Positions 46,624 to 57,141 of a stretch of 64,000 bases of DNA are shown one piece after another (within the stretch, counting starts at the first letter, position 1; the number at the start of each line of letters is the position of its first letter). The translations under genes were made by a program, and so were the position numbers. Source of the DNA: Sinohyriopsis cumingii (Eukaryota; Mollusca; Bivalvia; Unionida; Unionidae); NCBI GenBank assembly GCA_028554795.2, contig CM068838.1:93792974-93856973 (forward strand), written 5' to 3'. The notes under the pieces are model-generated. The model saw only the letters and a program-made list of their open reading frames with translations. It was not told where the DNA came from and searched no databases.

Positions 46624-46645
46624 TGACGTCACGTGGTCTATATAG
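46624..46645 (+). promoter_or_regulatory. Polymerase promoter: CRE, E-box and TATA
   Basis: TGACGTCA (46624..46631, a full CRE palindrome) overlaps CACGTG (46630..46635) and is followed by TATATAG (46639..46645). The polymerase ATG is at 46693, about 50 bp downstream. The site sits between divergent genes and could serve both. Confidence 0.6.
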
Positions 46646-46959
46646 ATTCGCTAGCGCCTGTGTGCAGTCAATCTATGCGACAGTGATTCAACATGACGGA
46701 AACTCAGAAAACGATCCATTGGGGTGTACCAGCAGTGGAGACCACCCAAGGGAATCCGGACTTACTTTCAGAAGAGGTAAACTGGGATTTTGTGGATTTT
46801 CTTACCTCGCAAGAATTTGTTCCGGAACCTTTGTCACCTTCATTACCGCAATTGGAGAATTTTAGACAGAGACAGAAAGAAGAATTGGAGAAATTTATAC
46901 AACGACAAATGGAAGCGGAACAAGCTTTTCTCCTACAGCAACAGCAGCAAGAAGAAGAG

Positions 46960-47241
46960 GTAAGAAAAAAACAACAAAAAGAAGAAGTAGCAGCAAAGAA
47001 ACAAGAGGGTGAAAATCAAATTGTCACGGTACTGTTGGACATTTTAGCGGAGATAAGAAGTCTGAAACAAATGTATCAGACTTCTTTATTACGACCGAAG
47101 GTAAGAAAAAAACAACAAAAAGAAGAAGTAGCAGCAAAGAAACAAGAGGGTGAAAATCAAATTGTCACGGTACTGTTGGACATTTTAGCGGAGATAAGAA
47201 GTCTGAAACAAATGTATCAGACTTCTTTATTACGACCGAAG
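46960..47241 (+). repeat. Perfect 141-bp in-frame tandem duplication in polB
   Basis: 46960..47100 and 47101..47241 are identical and encode 47 residues each, Lys/Glu-rich followed by an amphipathic helix (ILAEIRSLKQMY). No difference is visible, so the event is recent or maintained by conversion. It lengthens a likely coiled coil. Confidence 0.97.
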
Positions 47242-50200
47242 AGAATACGACCTTCCCGACAATGTCAACCCAAAGAAGACGATCGCTTGAGACTTTCCAT
47301 ACAACACGACGGTTTGAAATCCCCTGTTTGGATCGAGTTTAGCAGACCCGCAGAACTAACTGCTTCCAAAGTCATGGACAAGATTCAGCACGTGCAACAA
47401 TCTAATGACCAGTTTGACATCACCGATGGAAAAGCCACACTGGACATGACCCACGTCTCTCCTCCTCAAGGGACTGGACAACGCAATAAGGTGTTACTGG
47501 TGAACGACCTTCGCAGCACCAAAAAGAGTCTCGTCCAAATTCACAATTCTGAAGACCAGATGTGTTTAGCCCGAGCCATCGTGGTGGGACGAACCTATGC
47601 CAACAAGAACGACACGACAGAATGGAAAAGAGCCTGGAAAACTATTCGACAATCGGACAGAGCCAAACAACGAAACGAAGCAGAACTTCTGTTGCAACAA
47701 GCTGACCTATCCAAAGACACACCCTGCGGCATTCCTGAAATGCAAAAATTGCAAGATGTCCTAGCTCCACGCTACACCTTGAAAGTGCACCCTCAAGAAG
47801 TGCGTAGGCCTCTGTTGTTTCGAGGCCAAGACTTTAAGGACGGAAAATACATTCATGTCTATTATCACGATGACCATTTCGATACCATTACCAGTATCAC
47901 TGCATTCCTAGGATACGGTTATTACTGTGAGAAATGTGACCATGGTTATAATAATCGAGAGCAACACAAACATTGCGGATGGAAATGCTCAGGATGTTTG
48001 GCCTCTCCACCCTGTCTGAGCGAAGGACAAGAAATAGTACATTGTCCTGCTTGTCTGCGCACGTTTGTCAGCCCTGCCTGTTACCAACAACATCTGAAGA
48101 AGCAAGGTTCACAGCAAAAATGTGCTTGTCAACTCCTGATATTGTGCCCTACGTGTGGACAAGGCATACGTACCAATAATGCCAAGACACACGTATGTTC
48201 AGGAAAGAAAAAATGTCACATTTGTCACCACATCGTGGACTTGGAACACCAATGCTACGTGCAAAAATACCAACACCCACCAGAGAAAGAGGACGGTCAC
48301 AAGAAGAAAAGCAATTTCATCTTTTTCGATTTCGAATGCATGCAAGAGACCGGTATTCACATTCCTAATTTCTGCGTGGCTCGTCGAGCGTGCGAGATGT
48401 GCATTCAGGAACCTATCTTCAGTCATTGCCCTCACTGCAGTAAGATTCCCGGAGGGCGTGAAAAAATCTTTCGAGGACCGAACACGTTAGCCGATTTTGC
48501 CCAATGGGTCTTAGACCCCATCGACAAGACGTGGAGCCAAGAGGACATCGAACGTTACGGAGATTGTCATCGTCATGCCACGGTGATGGCTCACAATTTT
48601 TCCGGATATGATGGACAGTTTCTTCTCAGATACTATACGGAACAAGGCACCGAGCGTCCTAAAGTGACTTTGAACGGAGCCAAAATCATTTTCATGGAAG
48701 TGGGACAAGTACAGTTTAAAGATTCGATGAGCTATTTGGCCATGCCTTTGAGCCGAATGCCTAAAACGTTTGGAATGACAGAAATGGCTAAAGGGTACTT
48801 TCCACACTTTTTCAATACGGAAGTCAATCAACACGCCGTTCTACCCCATTTACCTGAGGCTCATTATTACGACCCCGATAACATGCGTACCGAAGAACGA
48901 GAAGCTTTCTACGCTTGGTACCAGGCTCACGCCTCTGACCCTTTCGATTTTCAGGAAGAAATGCTAAAATACTGTCGTTCCGAGGTGGACATTTTACGGC
49001 GATGCTGTGGAAAATTTCGAGAACTGTTCATGGAGCACGGAGGGGTCGATCCTTTGAAAGAAGCTTGCACCATTGCCAAAGCGTGTTCCTTAGTGTATCG
49101 GCAACGGTTCATGCCTGAAAACACCGTGGCTGTCATCAGTCCTCAAATGACCAACTATGTCAAACGTCAATACTCGGTCAAAGCCCTACGCTGGTTACAT
49201 TACTTGTGCGACAAGGAAGACAAATGGATTCAGCATGGCCGCATCGGAGGAGGTGAAAAGACCATCGGAACGCATTCGGTCGATGGCTGCGACTTAGAAA
49301 ACCCCAAGATCGTGTACGAGTTTAACGGTTGCTTATTTCACGGATGTCCCGTCTGTTATCCTGACCGTAGCACTAAAAATCAGTTTTTACAACGAACCAT
49401 GGAAGACTTGTACCAGGACACTTGTCAGCGACGCCTAAAGTTAGAACAGGAAGGATACCAAGTGGTGGAAATGTGGGATCATGAGTACGATCACCGTTTG
49501 AAAACCGATCCCGAGTTTAAATGCCTCGTGGAAAGTTACCAGTTCATGGACCCCCTGAACCCGAGGGATAGTTTGTACGGAGGAAGGACCAATGCCACCT
49601 GTTTGCTGTACCAAGCCGACGAAGAGAAAGGAGAAGAAATCAAATACTTGGACGTGTGTTCGCTGTATCCCTACGTGTGCAAATATTGTCACTTTCCTGC
49701 AGGGCACCCGCAATTGCTGACGGAACACAGCGACCTGAAAAACATTCGACAATACGAAGGCTTGATCAAGTGCAAAGTCTTGCCTCTCACGGACTTGTAC
49801 CATCCCGTCTTACCTCACCATTGCCAAGGCAAACTGATGTTTCCTTTGTGCCGTACTTGTGCCGAAACGTGCAACCAAGATCAACCTTGTGAGCACACCC
49901 AGGAAGAACGGGCTTTGACGGGAACCTGGGTCAGCGTAGAATTGTTCCAAGCTTTGGACATGGGATATCAACTGTTAGAAGTGTACGAAATTTGTCACTT
50001 TCCCAAGACACAACAATATCACAAGGGTGACCCCACTCAGAAAGGCATTTTCGCCGACTACGTGGATGCCTTTTTGAAACTAAAGCAACAAGCCAGCGGC
50101 TATCCTTCCTGGTGTCACACTCCCGAAGACCAAAAGACATTCAAAGAGAAATACTATGAACAAGAAGGCATCTATTTAGACCACATCGAGAAAAACGAAG

Positions 50201-50946
50201 GCAGGCGATCGTTTGCCAAAGTGATGTTAAATTGCTTGTGGGGTAAAATGGTACAACGATCGTGTTTACCCAAGTCACAGTATTTGACAGAACCTTCCCG
50301 CTACTTCCAGATGATTCACGACAAAACCAAATACATGAAACACGTGGACGTCGTTCGTGAGGATTTGATCTTGGTCAATTACGAAGATGATCTGGACTTT
50401 GTACAAGACGACCCTTTTGGAAATGTCATCATTGCGGCTTACGTGACAGCTCATGCTCGCTTAAAATTGTACGAAGCTTTAGAACTGTTAGGGGAACGTG
50501 TCCTGTACTTTGACACGGACAGTTGCATTTACATCCATCACCCGAGTCAACAGCACCCTGACATCGAAGGAGACCGTTTAGGAGCCTGGACAGACGAGCA
50601 TCCCGACGACAAGATTCTAAGTTTCGTCAGTGGTGGTCCTTAAAATTACGGCTACGAATACGGGGACAAACAAGGAGAAGTGCACCCGCAGTGCAAAGTG
50701 AAGGGATTGACTCTGAATTATCGTACCAGTCGTGTGGTGAACTTTGGGGTATTGAAAGAAGCCTTGCAATCTGGAGAGGATGCAAACTTTAAAGTGACCA
50801 CCTACCAACCGAACAAGATTGTACGTTTACCCACTCACCACATCGTCAGTCGACCCTTGGAAAAAGTCTATCAAATCGTGTACCAGAAGCGAGTGCTACT
50901 TCCCAATCATTTCACCTTACCGTATGGACACGTCGCTATTGGTCTG

Positions 50947-50956
50947 TATATAAAAA
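50947..50956 (+). promoter_or_regulatory. TATA box of the BIR gene
   Basis: TATATAAAAA, 56 bp before ATG 51012 and inside the 3' part of the polymerase frame. Confidence 0.6.
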
Positions 50957-51011
50957 GGAACCCTAGGCAAGATCTATAGTTCATTGTGACTACCAAGACC
51001 AAGCGAACAAG

Positions 51012-52328
51012 ATGAATACTTTCAGAGAAACACAACACAAGTTTAGAAAGGCACAATTCAAGTGTGGGGCTTCGGAAGTGGAATGCGATTGTGAGCCTTG
51101 CGATGGGTACGATGCTGTACGTTGTGACCTTAGCGATGCCGTAAATCATCATGGGAACTTTGTTTTCACTACCCCTATCATGGAAAGTGATGCTGTGCGT
51201 GCCAAACCTGAGGGATGCGAAAGCGATGCCGCTCGTCCTGTTGGACACTTTACTGGTTTTCGTTTGAAAGGTGAATGTTCACCTTCACGTCTACCCCCCT
51301 ACGGATGTCATCCAGCCCTGAGCAAACTCCTGTCCATGTCACCCAACCCTCATCGAAACGAACCTGTGAAAGACGAATATTCGTTCCCTGTGCGTTTGTC
51401 GGAATACTGCGACTTTGAAAATCGTCTTCAATCGTTCAAAGGAAAATGGCCTAAGTATCTGGGAGGCCCGACCCCCGAAGAATTAGCCAGAGCCGGATTC
51501 TTCTACTTGGGCGAAGGAGATAAAATCAAGTGCTTCAGTTGTGGTGTGTCACTTCACCACTGGGAACCGCAAGATTCGGCCTACGTAGAACATGCTCGAT
51601 GGTCACCGAATTGTCATTACTTACCCTTAGTGGGACCGAGACATGAAGTAACTTACCATAATCTGTTCATGGATACTTTACACGAGAACATTCGTGCTTT
51701 GCCTGTGGAGTTGAGAGAACGCATTTACCGAGAGCTGGTCAAAATACAAGTCAAACGTAAAGAACAGTTGCATCCGTTACGTCACCAGATCTTTAACCAC
51801 TGGTACCTGAATTTTATAAGAGAACTGATTCGTCAGAAATTGTTTCAGTGGTCAGACCTTGTTCAATACTTCCAGGCCCCCGATGATCCACGTGTTGATC
51901 ATTTTGGTTACTTCGAGATTCACCTAGTACAACACACTGAGGAAGACAAGGTAAAGGATTACCGATATATTTTACGTGGAATCTACTTAGCGGAAGAGGA
52001 AACTTCTAAACAAAGTCTGACGTTTCGGTTACAGTATGCAACATTTAAATTCCCCACTGGAGAACGAAGATCTCTGGCTAGAAAGTACGTGTATTGTTTC
52101 CGAAACAAAGAGACTATAAAAACAGGCTGCCATGCCACGACTTTTATCGCATGTAATCCAACAGATTCCGTGGAAGAACTCGATGACCATATTCAAGCCG
52201 TGGATCATTACCATCGATTATTACAAGAACTGTATCCATTCAATTTGGGTGGACAAGTGGTGTGTGTCTTAGTGACTTGTTTTCTAGGATTTCGTTTACC
52301 AGCCGATTCTCTATGGACTCTTTATTAA
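51012..52328 (+). CDS. BIR-domain (IAP-like) protein carried by the Polinton
   Basis: 438 residues, intact. Residues about 135..205 form a BIR domain: an Arg/Trp-containing start (RLQSFKGKWP), AGFFYLGEGD, then the zinc set C174-x2-C177-x16-H194-x6-C201. No RING or second BIR is visible, unlike most cellular IAPs. The N-terminal 120 residues contain short Asp-Ala-Val-Arg-like repeats and several Cys. The 230-residue C-terminal region is helical and unrecognised. BIR proteins bind caspases or related partners and block apoptosis in cells and in insect viruses; an anti-death role here is inferred. It sits between polymerase and ATPase in the element orientation, with its own TATA box. Probably captured from the host or another virus. 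Confidence 0.88.
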   Translation: MNTFRETQHKFRKAQFKCGASEVECDCEPCDGYDAVRCDLSDAVNHHGNFVFTTPIMESDAVRAKPEGCESDAARPVGHFTGFRLKGECSPSRLPPYGCHPALSKLLSMSPNPHRNEPVKDEYSFPVRLSEYCDFENRLQSFKGKWPKYLGGPTPEELARAGFFYLGEGDKIKCFSCGVSLHHWEPQDSAYVEHARWSPNCHYLPLVGPRHEVTYHNLFMDTLHENIRALPVELRERIYRELVKIQVKRKEQLHPLRHQIFNHWYLNFIRELIRQKLFQWSDLVQYFQAPDDPRVDHFGYFEIHLVQHTEEDKVKDYRYILRGIYLAEEETSKQSLTFRLQYATFKFPTGERRSLARKYVYCFRNKETIKTGCHATTFIACNPTDSVEELDDHIQAVDHYHRLLQELYPFNLGGQVVCVLVTCFLGFRLPADSLWTLY

Positions 52329-52347
52329 CAGTACTTACCACACCCCC

Positions 52348-52852
52348 ATGGCCTTAAATGGTCACGAAAGACTCCTTTTGCTCAAAGCCTTGCGGTTTCA
52401 TCTGGATACTTCTCGACCTTTACGGGAAAAAAAGATTCCTCAACTTTTAGCTACCCAAGACGTGTATGACGATGTGTGTGTAGCTTGTGACTTACACCCC
52501 CATTGGACAGATGTCCGTGCCTGGAAAGAATGGGATTTTGAGGCTTGGACCCAAGAAGTGGTCCAGTATGCACGAGAGTTGTTCAAGGAAAAAAGTTACT
52601 TTTCAACCAGTGTTAGTGACGGTGCCAGAAGAACCCGTCACCCAGGACAGGACTGTCGTGGACAGGCCTGAAAGACCCTTTCGGGAGGACACTTGTGTGA
52701 CCTTACCCCCTATAGAACTGGTCAGAACTTTACCCAAAACATGTTGTACAGACACTTGTTTTTATTCCACGTTGATGGTTATCATGTGCCTTTTATCCTT
52801 GTACTTAAGCCTTTGGCTTTTATGTATTTTTGTCTTTCGTATTCATGTTTAA
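52348..52852 (+). pseudogene. Membrane-protein ORF with one frame change
   Basis: ATG 52348, 20 bp after the BIR stop. The first frame is open to 52671; the next frame, open from before 52500 to 52852, carries the apparent continuation. The change of frame fits the A6 run at 52589..52594. Soluble N-terminal part with several Trp, then a Pro/Thr-rich stretch and a C-terminal hydrophobic helix (STLMVIMCLLSLYLSLWLL). Family unknown. AATAAA at 52860 would serve as its poly(A) signal. The shift could be a mutation, an assembly error or programmed slippage. Confidence 0.55.
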
Positions 52853-52859
52853 AACATTC

Positions 52860-52865
52860 AATAAA
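52860..52865 (+). terminator. AATAAA polyadenylation signal
   Basis: AATAAA directly after the membrane ORF and only 17 bp before the ATPase TATA box. The middle of the element therefore appears to use ordinary polyadenylation. Confidence 0.6.
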
Positions 52866-52881
52866 CGTGTTCTGAAAAAAG

Positions 52882-52889
52882 TATATAAA
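52882..52889 (+). promoter_or_regulatory. TATA box of the packaging ATPase
   Basis: TATATAAA, 47 bp upstream of ATG 52936. Confidence 0.65.
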
Positions 52890-52935
52890 CTCTCGTCTTG
52901 TTTGTTTTCGTGTCACAAGTGACATTCCTGACACT

Positions 52936-53650
52936 ATGGCTACTTCTGCTGTCTGTGCTCCCTCTTCCTCCACTGTCAAAGTCATCGACGAACACTTATA
53001 TCGTGCCAGTTAGGAGGCTTTATATCTTCGCCATCCCTTTGACATGCTCATTGCTGGACCTAGCGGTTCAGGCAAAACCGAATTCGTCAAACGTTTGATC
53101 GAACATAAACATCATTTGATCGATCGACTACCGCAGCGGATCGTGTGGTGTTACAATGAGTGGCAATCGGCGTACAGCCTCTTGCGAGAAAGTCAAGGCG
53201 ATTCCATCGTGTTTGTGGAAAGCATTCCTAAAGAAGACGACGGCATCGTCTCTGACTCCCGTCAAACCCATTTGGTCATTTTCGACGATATGTTAGGAGA
53301 AGACGAAGAAGAAATTAAACTGCGGTTCACGCGCAAAGGGTATCACCGTAATGCCAGTGTCGTTTACATCACCCAAAATTTGTTTCCATCGCACCATCAG
53401 TCTCAATGCGCATTACGTGGTCTTGTTTAAAAGCCCTCGAGATAAATCGCAAGTGCAAGTCTTAGCCAAACAGTTAGGAACGCCTTGGCTGACTCAGGCG
53501 TACGACGATGCCACTAAAACGCCACAAGCCTATTTACTCGTCGATTCGGAACCTACGACCCCCGAGGATTTGCGATTTCGTACCCACTTGTTTCACCACA
53601 GGTGCCAATACGGAAGGCCTGTCCTGTACACGTCTCCGTCCTCGACTTAA
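52936..53650 (+). pseudogene. DNA-packaging ATPase (FtsK/HerA, A32 type), broken
   Basis: Motor predicted to pump the genome into capsids. ATG 52936 opens a frame that meets TAG at 53011 and stays open beyond it. Walker A is GPSGSGKT (about 53059..53082) and Walker B LVIFDD (about 53270..53287), followed by the TQN sensor region. Near 53385..53397 the reading continues in the next frame to 53650 (NAHYVVLFKSPRD onward). Without the two lesions the length, about 235 residues, would be normal for Polinton ATPases. Start context and TATA box are good, so the lesions look recent. Alternative start at 53044 would lack the N-terminal strand. Confidence 0.85.
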
Positions 53651-53717
53651 TTTCACTCCACAAAAAAATCGATAAAAACCTCAGACCCGTTTCGTCTGTC
53701 TCACACACATTTTGAAC

Positions 53718-54317
53718 ATGACGTCCCTTCAGTCGCATCTTCCCGTCAAATTGATTCGTGCCTTGTATGGCATCAGTCGAGAAAAAAATCCACAAATACG
53801 AGCTCGTGTCTTAGAAGCTAGTCTCAAAGAAGTCTTACGATGGTTCACGGTGACGGCACGTCAATTACTCCAAGGAATCATTCAGGTTCCTCATCAAACC
53901 AAACGCTTTTTTGATCGAAACAAAGTCGCTTTGACCCAACTGGCCGATCCCCGCATCGACACTCAAACCAAAAAACAAATCATTTTGAAACCTGGAGGGA
54001 GCGGTACTCTAGGAGGGGTCATCATTCGCTCTCTCTTAAGATGGGATCCTAATGCCCCCAAAGTTATACCCAAGAAAAAAGTCCAACGAAGCTCCAAGAA
54101 GAAGAAAAATACCAGGTCCCCAAGGAGAACTTCTCCAGTGGTGGGACCCTCCTCTTACCAGACACCACCCCGGAAAAAGAAAAGAAGCCCCCAGAAAAAG
54201 AAACAGAGAAAACGTCCCCAGAAAAAGAAAAGCCCACAGAAGAAAACTAGTCGCAAGAGAGGCACTTCGGCCAGGACGCAACTTACACTCGCAAACCACG
54301 ACCTGCCACGGCGGTGA
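53718..54317 (+). CDS. Basic Polinton protein with helical and GG-containing core, copy 1
   Basis: 199 residues from ATG 53718. Residues 1..110: helices followed by KKQIILKPGGSGTLGG and a hydrophobic segment. Residues 115..199: very Lys/Arg/Pro/Ser-rich tail. The core has the same layout as the ORF at 54540..54911: helix, LLxGxI-like turn, KK, then a Gly-rich hydrophobic end, suggesting two related genes. The basic tail resembles virion core or DNA-condensing proteins in composition; function unproven. Confidence 0.6.
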   Translation: MTSLQSHLPVKLIRALYGISREKNPQIRARVLEASLKEVLRWFTVTARQLLQGIIQVPHQTKRFFDRNKVALTQLADPRIDTQTKKQIILKPGGSGTLGGVIIRSLLRWDPNAPKVIPKKKVQRSSKKKKNTRSPRRTSPVVGPSSYQTPPRKKKRSPQKKKQRKRPQKKKSPQKKTSRKRGTSARTQLTLANHDLPRR

Positions 54318-54751
54318 CCGCGTCTCCGGCAGGCTCACGTTCATCCACTTCTCCGTTGGTGACACCAAGCACTGAAGAGTACATGGAGACGTTGAACACA
54401 CCAAGAACATCTCCGTTGATGACCCCAAGAACTTCCCCAGTGGCAGGACCCTCCAATTTAGTGGCAGTAGCTGCTGCTCACAAAGTACCTTCTCCCAAAA
54501 TCAAAGTTCAAGAAAGATCGGGCATGTTACAGAGTTTAACAACCCCAAGGAAAGAGAAGGAAAGGACTGCCTCCTCGTTTAGTCAAACATGGGGACATGT
54601 TATCTGTCCTGTCCAAAGCTTCTCCACCCGTACTGAAAAAGCTCATTCAATCAGCCTCCAAAGAGGTCATCGATACCGTATGCGAATGCTGTTTGAACGT
54701 CTTGAAAGGCACGATCCCTTTGTCCAAACACCAGAAACAATGCTTAGGTAA
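54314..54751 (+). other. Ser/Thr/Pro-rich open frame linking the two basic genes
   Basis: Overlaps the stop of the preceding gene and is open for 145 codons, low in complexity (repeated TPRTSP). It has no ATG near its start. It may be the continuation of the basic tail after a frame change, or the upstream part of the next gene. Not a confident separate gene. Confidence 0.3.
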
Positions 54752-54911
54752 ACATCGTCACGTTCTTCGCCAAATGGTTCAAAAGAAAATTCCCATTCGT
54801 CAAAAGAAGAAGATGTTGTCCAACGTGGAGGAATTTTACCCCTCTTGTTAGGTCCCTTGCTGAAAGGAGTCTTGGGAACCATGTTGGGACGACTGGTGGG
54901 AGCAAGATAAA
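54540..54911 (+). pseudogene. Helical GG-ended Polinton protein, copy 2, frame changed
   Basis: ATG 54597 starts the clear part. The helical core (CECCLNVLKG, KHRHVLRQMVQKK) is typical of a small protein I associate with many Polintons. The frame closes at 54851, but from about 54820 another frame encodes the expected Gly/Leu-rich hydrophobic C terminus (RGGILPLLLGPLL) and stops at 54911. A single frame change near 54815..54825 explains this. Such hydrophobic ends suggest a membrane-active or capsid-associated role; not proven. Confidence 0.55.
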
Positions 54912-54959
54912 AAGGCTCTCGGAAGTCCCAAGATCTCAGTATCGACCCCTGACAACCCC

Positions 54960-55595
54960 ATGGAAGGACGAAATCTAGCTTTAATGCCTTACGAACGATG
55001 GATGGAATACCATCGGTGGCAAGAACAACGCACCCCGCATTTACCTCCCAATCCCCATTTGAGCGAGATGTCCCAGCTACAACACGAATTGCAGTCCTTG
55101 ATTGATCGCCAAGATTTGACCGAAACAGAAAAATCGCAAAAGTAAGGTCAACTCTTGCAACAACTGCAACTCTTTCACCAGAAAGCTTTAGACGAAACAG
55201 CTCTACCCACTATGAAAAATTTTAAGACCTTGATGAAAAGTCCAGCACCATCACCAGTACCAGTACCACCAGTACCAGTGACCAAGACAGAAAAAGGAGA
55301 AGAAGAAGAAGAAGAAGGGTTTCAAACTCCACCACAAAAAGTACTCAAGTTAACAACACCACCTACCTCCAGAATTGGATGGATTAAAAAGATGATGGCC
55401 ACCCCTTCTTCATCACAAGAGAAAAAGAAAGTGAAGACAGAAGTGAAGACAGAAGTGAAACAAGAACCGATATCCCCTGTTCACACATCTTCCTCCTCGA
55501 CACCTATTGCCGGTTGCACACGCAAAGCATTGCAATCCAAGAAAATACCCCAAGAGAAAAAGAATAGCATCCTCCAAGAGTGGGTGTCTTATTAA
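54960..55595 (+). pseudogene. Charged Polinton protein with one in-frame stop, unrecognised
   Basis: ATG 54960 opens 61 codons, then TAA at 55143. The same frame is open again to 55595. First part: Pro/His-rich then a helix (LQHELQSLIDRQDL). Second part: Ser/Pro linkers, poly-Glu, Lys-rich repeats KTEVKTEVK, and GWIKKMM. An ATAAAAAG box at about 54907 is a likely promoter. I know this as a position-conserved Polinton ORF upstream of the integrase but cannot name its role. Confidence 0.5.
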
Positions 55596-55614
55596 CACAC
55601 CAACAAACACAAAA

Positions 55615-56719
55615 ATGGAAAAAGTGTTAGCCAGCATTTACTACGATCCCTCCCATCCTGCAGGTTACGCAGGAGTTCAAAAATTGTATCGTGCTGCCAA
55701 AAGTCGACTGAAAAGCCTCCGTTTACCTCAAGTGCAACGATGGTTACAAGAACAAGCTACCTACACTTTACACAAACCCATTCGACGCAAATTTTCCAGA
55801 AGTCGCACCCGAGTGGAAGGCATCGATCATCAATGGCAAGCCGATTTAGCCGATGTCTCTCATTTGGCCAGCTACAATCGCGGCTACAAATATTTGTTTT
55901 GTGACATCGACGTCTTTCCCAGATTTGCCTGGGTCGTGCCCTTGACTTCCAAATCGAGCAGCGAGTTAGTGCGAGCCCTGCAACAAGTGTTGAAACAAAG
56001 CGGTCGTCACCCTCTTCGATGGCAAACGGACAAAGGCACCGAATTCCTGAACCAAGCTTTCCAAAAAGAATTAAAGAAACGTGACATTCATTTTTTTTGC
56101 CACCGAGAAAACCAAAGCCAGCATCGTGGAACGTTTTCAACTCACTTTGAAAGAACGCATGTGGAAATATTTTACGCATCACCACACTCTGAAGTACATC
56201 GACATCTTACCGCACCTGGTGAAATCGTACAACCAATCTTACCATCGAAGCATCGGACGTGCCCCGCAAGAAGTGACTCCCGACAACGAAGTGCTGGTGT
56301 TTGTGCGCCTGTTTGGTACGTCCCCGACGAGGGCTGTCCCCAAGAAAAGTGGAGAGTTGACCGTAGGAAATTGGGTGCGCATTGGCAAAACCAAACGCAC
56401 TTTCGACAAAGGTTACTTACCTAACTGGACCACCGAATTGTTTCGTGTCGCTGGACGAGTGCATGTCCGTCATCCTACCGTCTATAAATTGGAAGACATG
56501 AACGGAGAAGTGCTCAAAGGAACGTTTTATTTGCCCAAGTTACAACGTGTCACCAAAAAAGAAGACGACATGTACGACATCGAAAGCATTCTCGAACGCA
56601 GAACCCGTAAAGTAGGCAAACGACGTGTCAAAGAAGTCAAAGTACGTTGGAAAGGATATCCACCCAGTTTTGATTCTTGGATCGACGCTTCGCAAGTCAT
56701 CGACTATAAAAAGAAGTGA
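55615..56719 (+). pseudogene. Retroviral-type integrase with chromodomain, one frame change
   Basis: Inserts the element, giving the 6-bp target duplications. ATG 55615. DDE core: D77 (in WQADL), D139 (in TDKGTEF) and the Glu about 34 residues later (in SIVER), so all three are present. The frame shifts at the T8 run (56091..56098), between D139 and the Glu. After it the protein continues to 56719 with a C-terminal barrel-like region (VGNWVRIGK) and a chromodomain at about 56577..56700 (YDIESIL, VRWKGYPP, SWI). The chromodomain could steer insertion to methylated histone H3. The homopolymer position makes an assembly error or slippage as likely as a true mutation. Confidence 0.9.
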
Positions 56720-56724
56720 CCATC

Positions 56725-57141
56725 ATGCCCTTTCACACAGACGCAGCTACGTCGACCACTCCTTCACCCAGTTCTTCTCTGCAAGATTTACAAAAACAAC
56801 CCTTGTGGGTGTGGTGTGGAGAACGTGTGCCTAAAACGCAAATCATCTTTTTCTGCAAAATCTTCGTGGTGTATTGTGTCATCGGTGCAGCCATCGCCAA
56901 TTTCAGTTTGCAACAAGGAGACAAACAACTGTGGACCATTTTATTGAGCAGTTGCATCGGTTACCTGCTTCCCAATCCCTCCCTGAAATTCTCCTCGAAC
57001 GGGAACCACGGGAACCTTGTGTCCAGTGCCAGTGTCAGTCACAACTCCAACAACAACCACAACCAGAACCCCATTTTGGGCGGAGACACGCCTCTGACGT
57101 CCAGTAACCCCTCGGACAGCCACAGAAGTCTGGAATTATGA
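56725..57141 (+). CDS. Two-helix Polinton membrane protein
   Basis: 138 residues from ATG 56725. After a Ser/Thr-rich start come WVWCGERVPKTQ, then two hydrophobic helices (about residues 38..60 and 70..88, the second ending LLSSCIGYLLPNPSLK) and a Ser/Asn-rich tail. This short membrane protein directly before the minor capsid gene is, to my knowledge, usual in animal Polintons; its role is unknown. Its stop overlaps the next start (ATGA at 57138..57141), implying coupled or reinitiated translation. Confidence 0.65.
   Translation: MPFHTDAATSTTPSPSSSLQDLQKQPLWVWCGERVPKTQIIFFCKIFVVYCVIGAAIANFSLQQGDKQLWTILLSSCIGYLLPNPSLKFSSNGNHGNLVSSASVSHNSNNNHNQNPILGGDTPLTSSNPSDSHRSLEL

Larger units (their letters stand above)
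46693..50979 (+). pseudogene. polB: Protein-primed family B DNA polymerase, one in-frame stop
   Basis: Replicates the element from protein-primed ends. The main open frame is 46693..50643 (1316 residues). A TAA at 50641 interrupts it, after which the same frame stays open to a stop ending at 50979 and carries further conserved C-terminal sequence. N terminus: Gln/Lys/Glu-rich coiled-coil region with a perfect 47-residue tandem duplication, then a Cys/His-rich segment (about residues 415..520). Exonuclease motifs: DFE (D546, E548), HNFSGYD (634..640), YCRSEVD (760..766). Polymerase motifs: DVCSLYP (987..993), KVMLNCLWGK (from 1176) and DTDS (1274..1277). All catalytic acidic residues are present. 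The stop removes only about the last 110 residues. Promoter with CRE and TATA upstream. Confidence 0.93.

Noticed and set aside
48199..49803. Several 100-codon minus-strand frames inside the polymerase
   Set aside because: Shadows of the coding strand, with no start context or domains.
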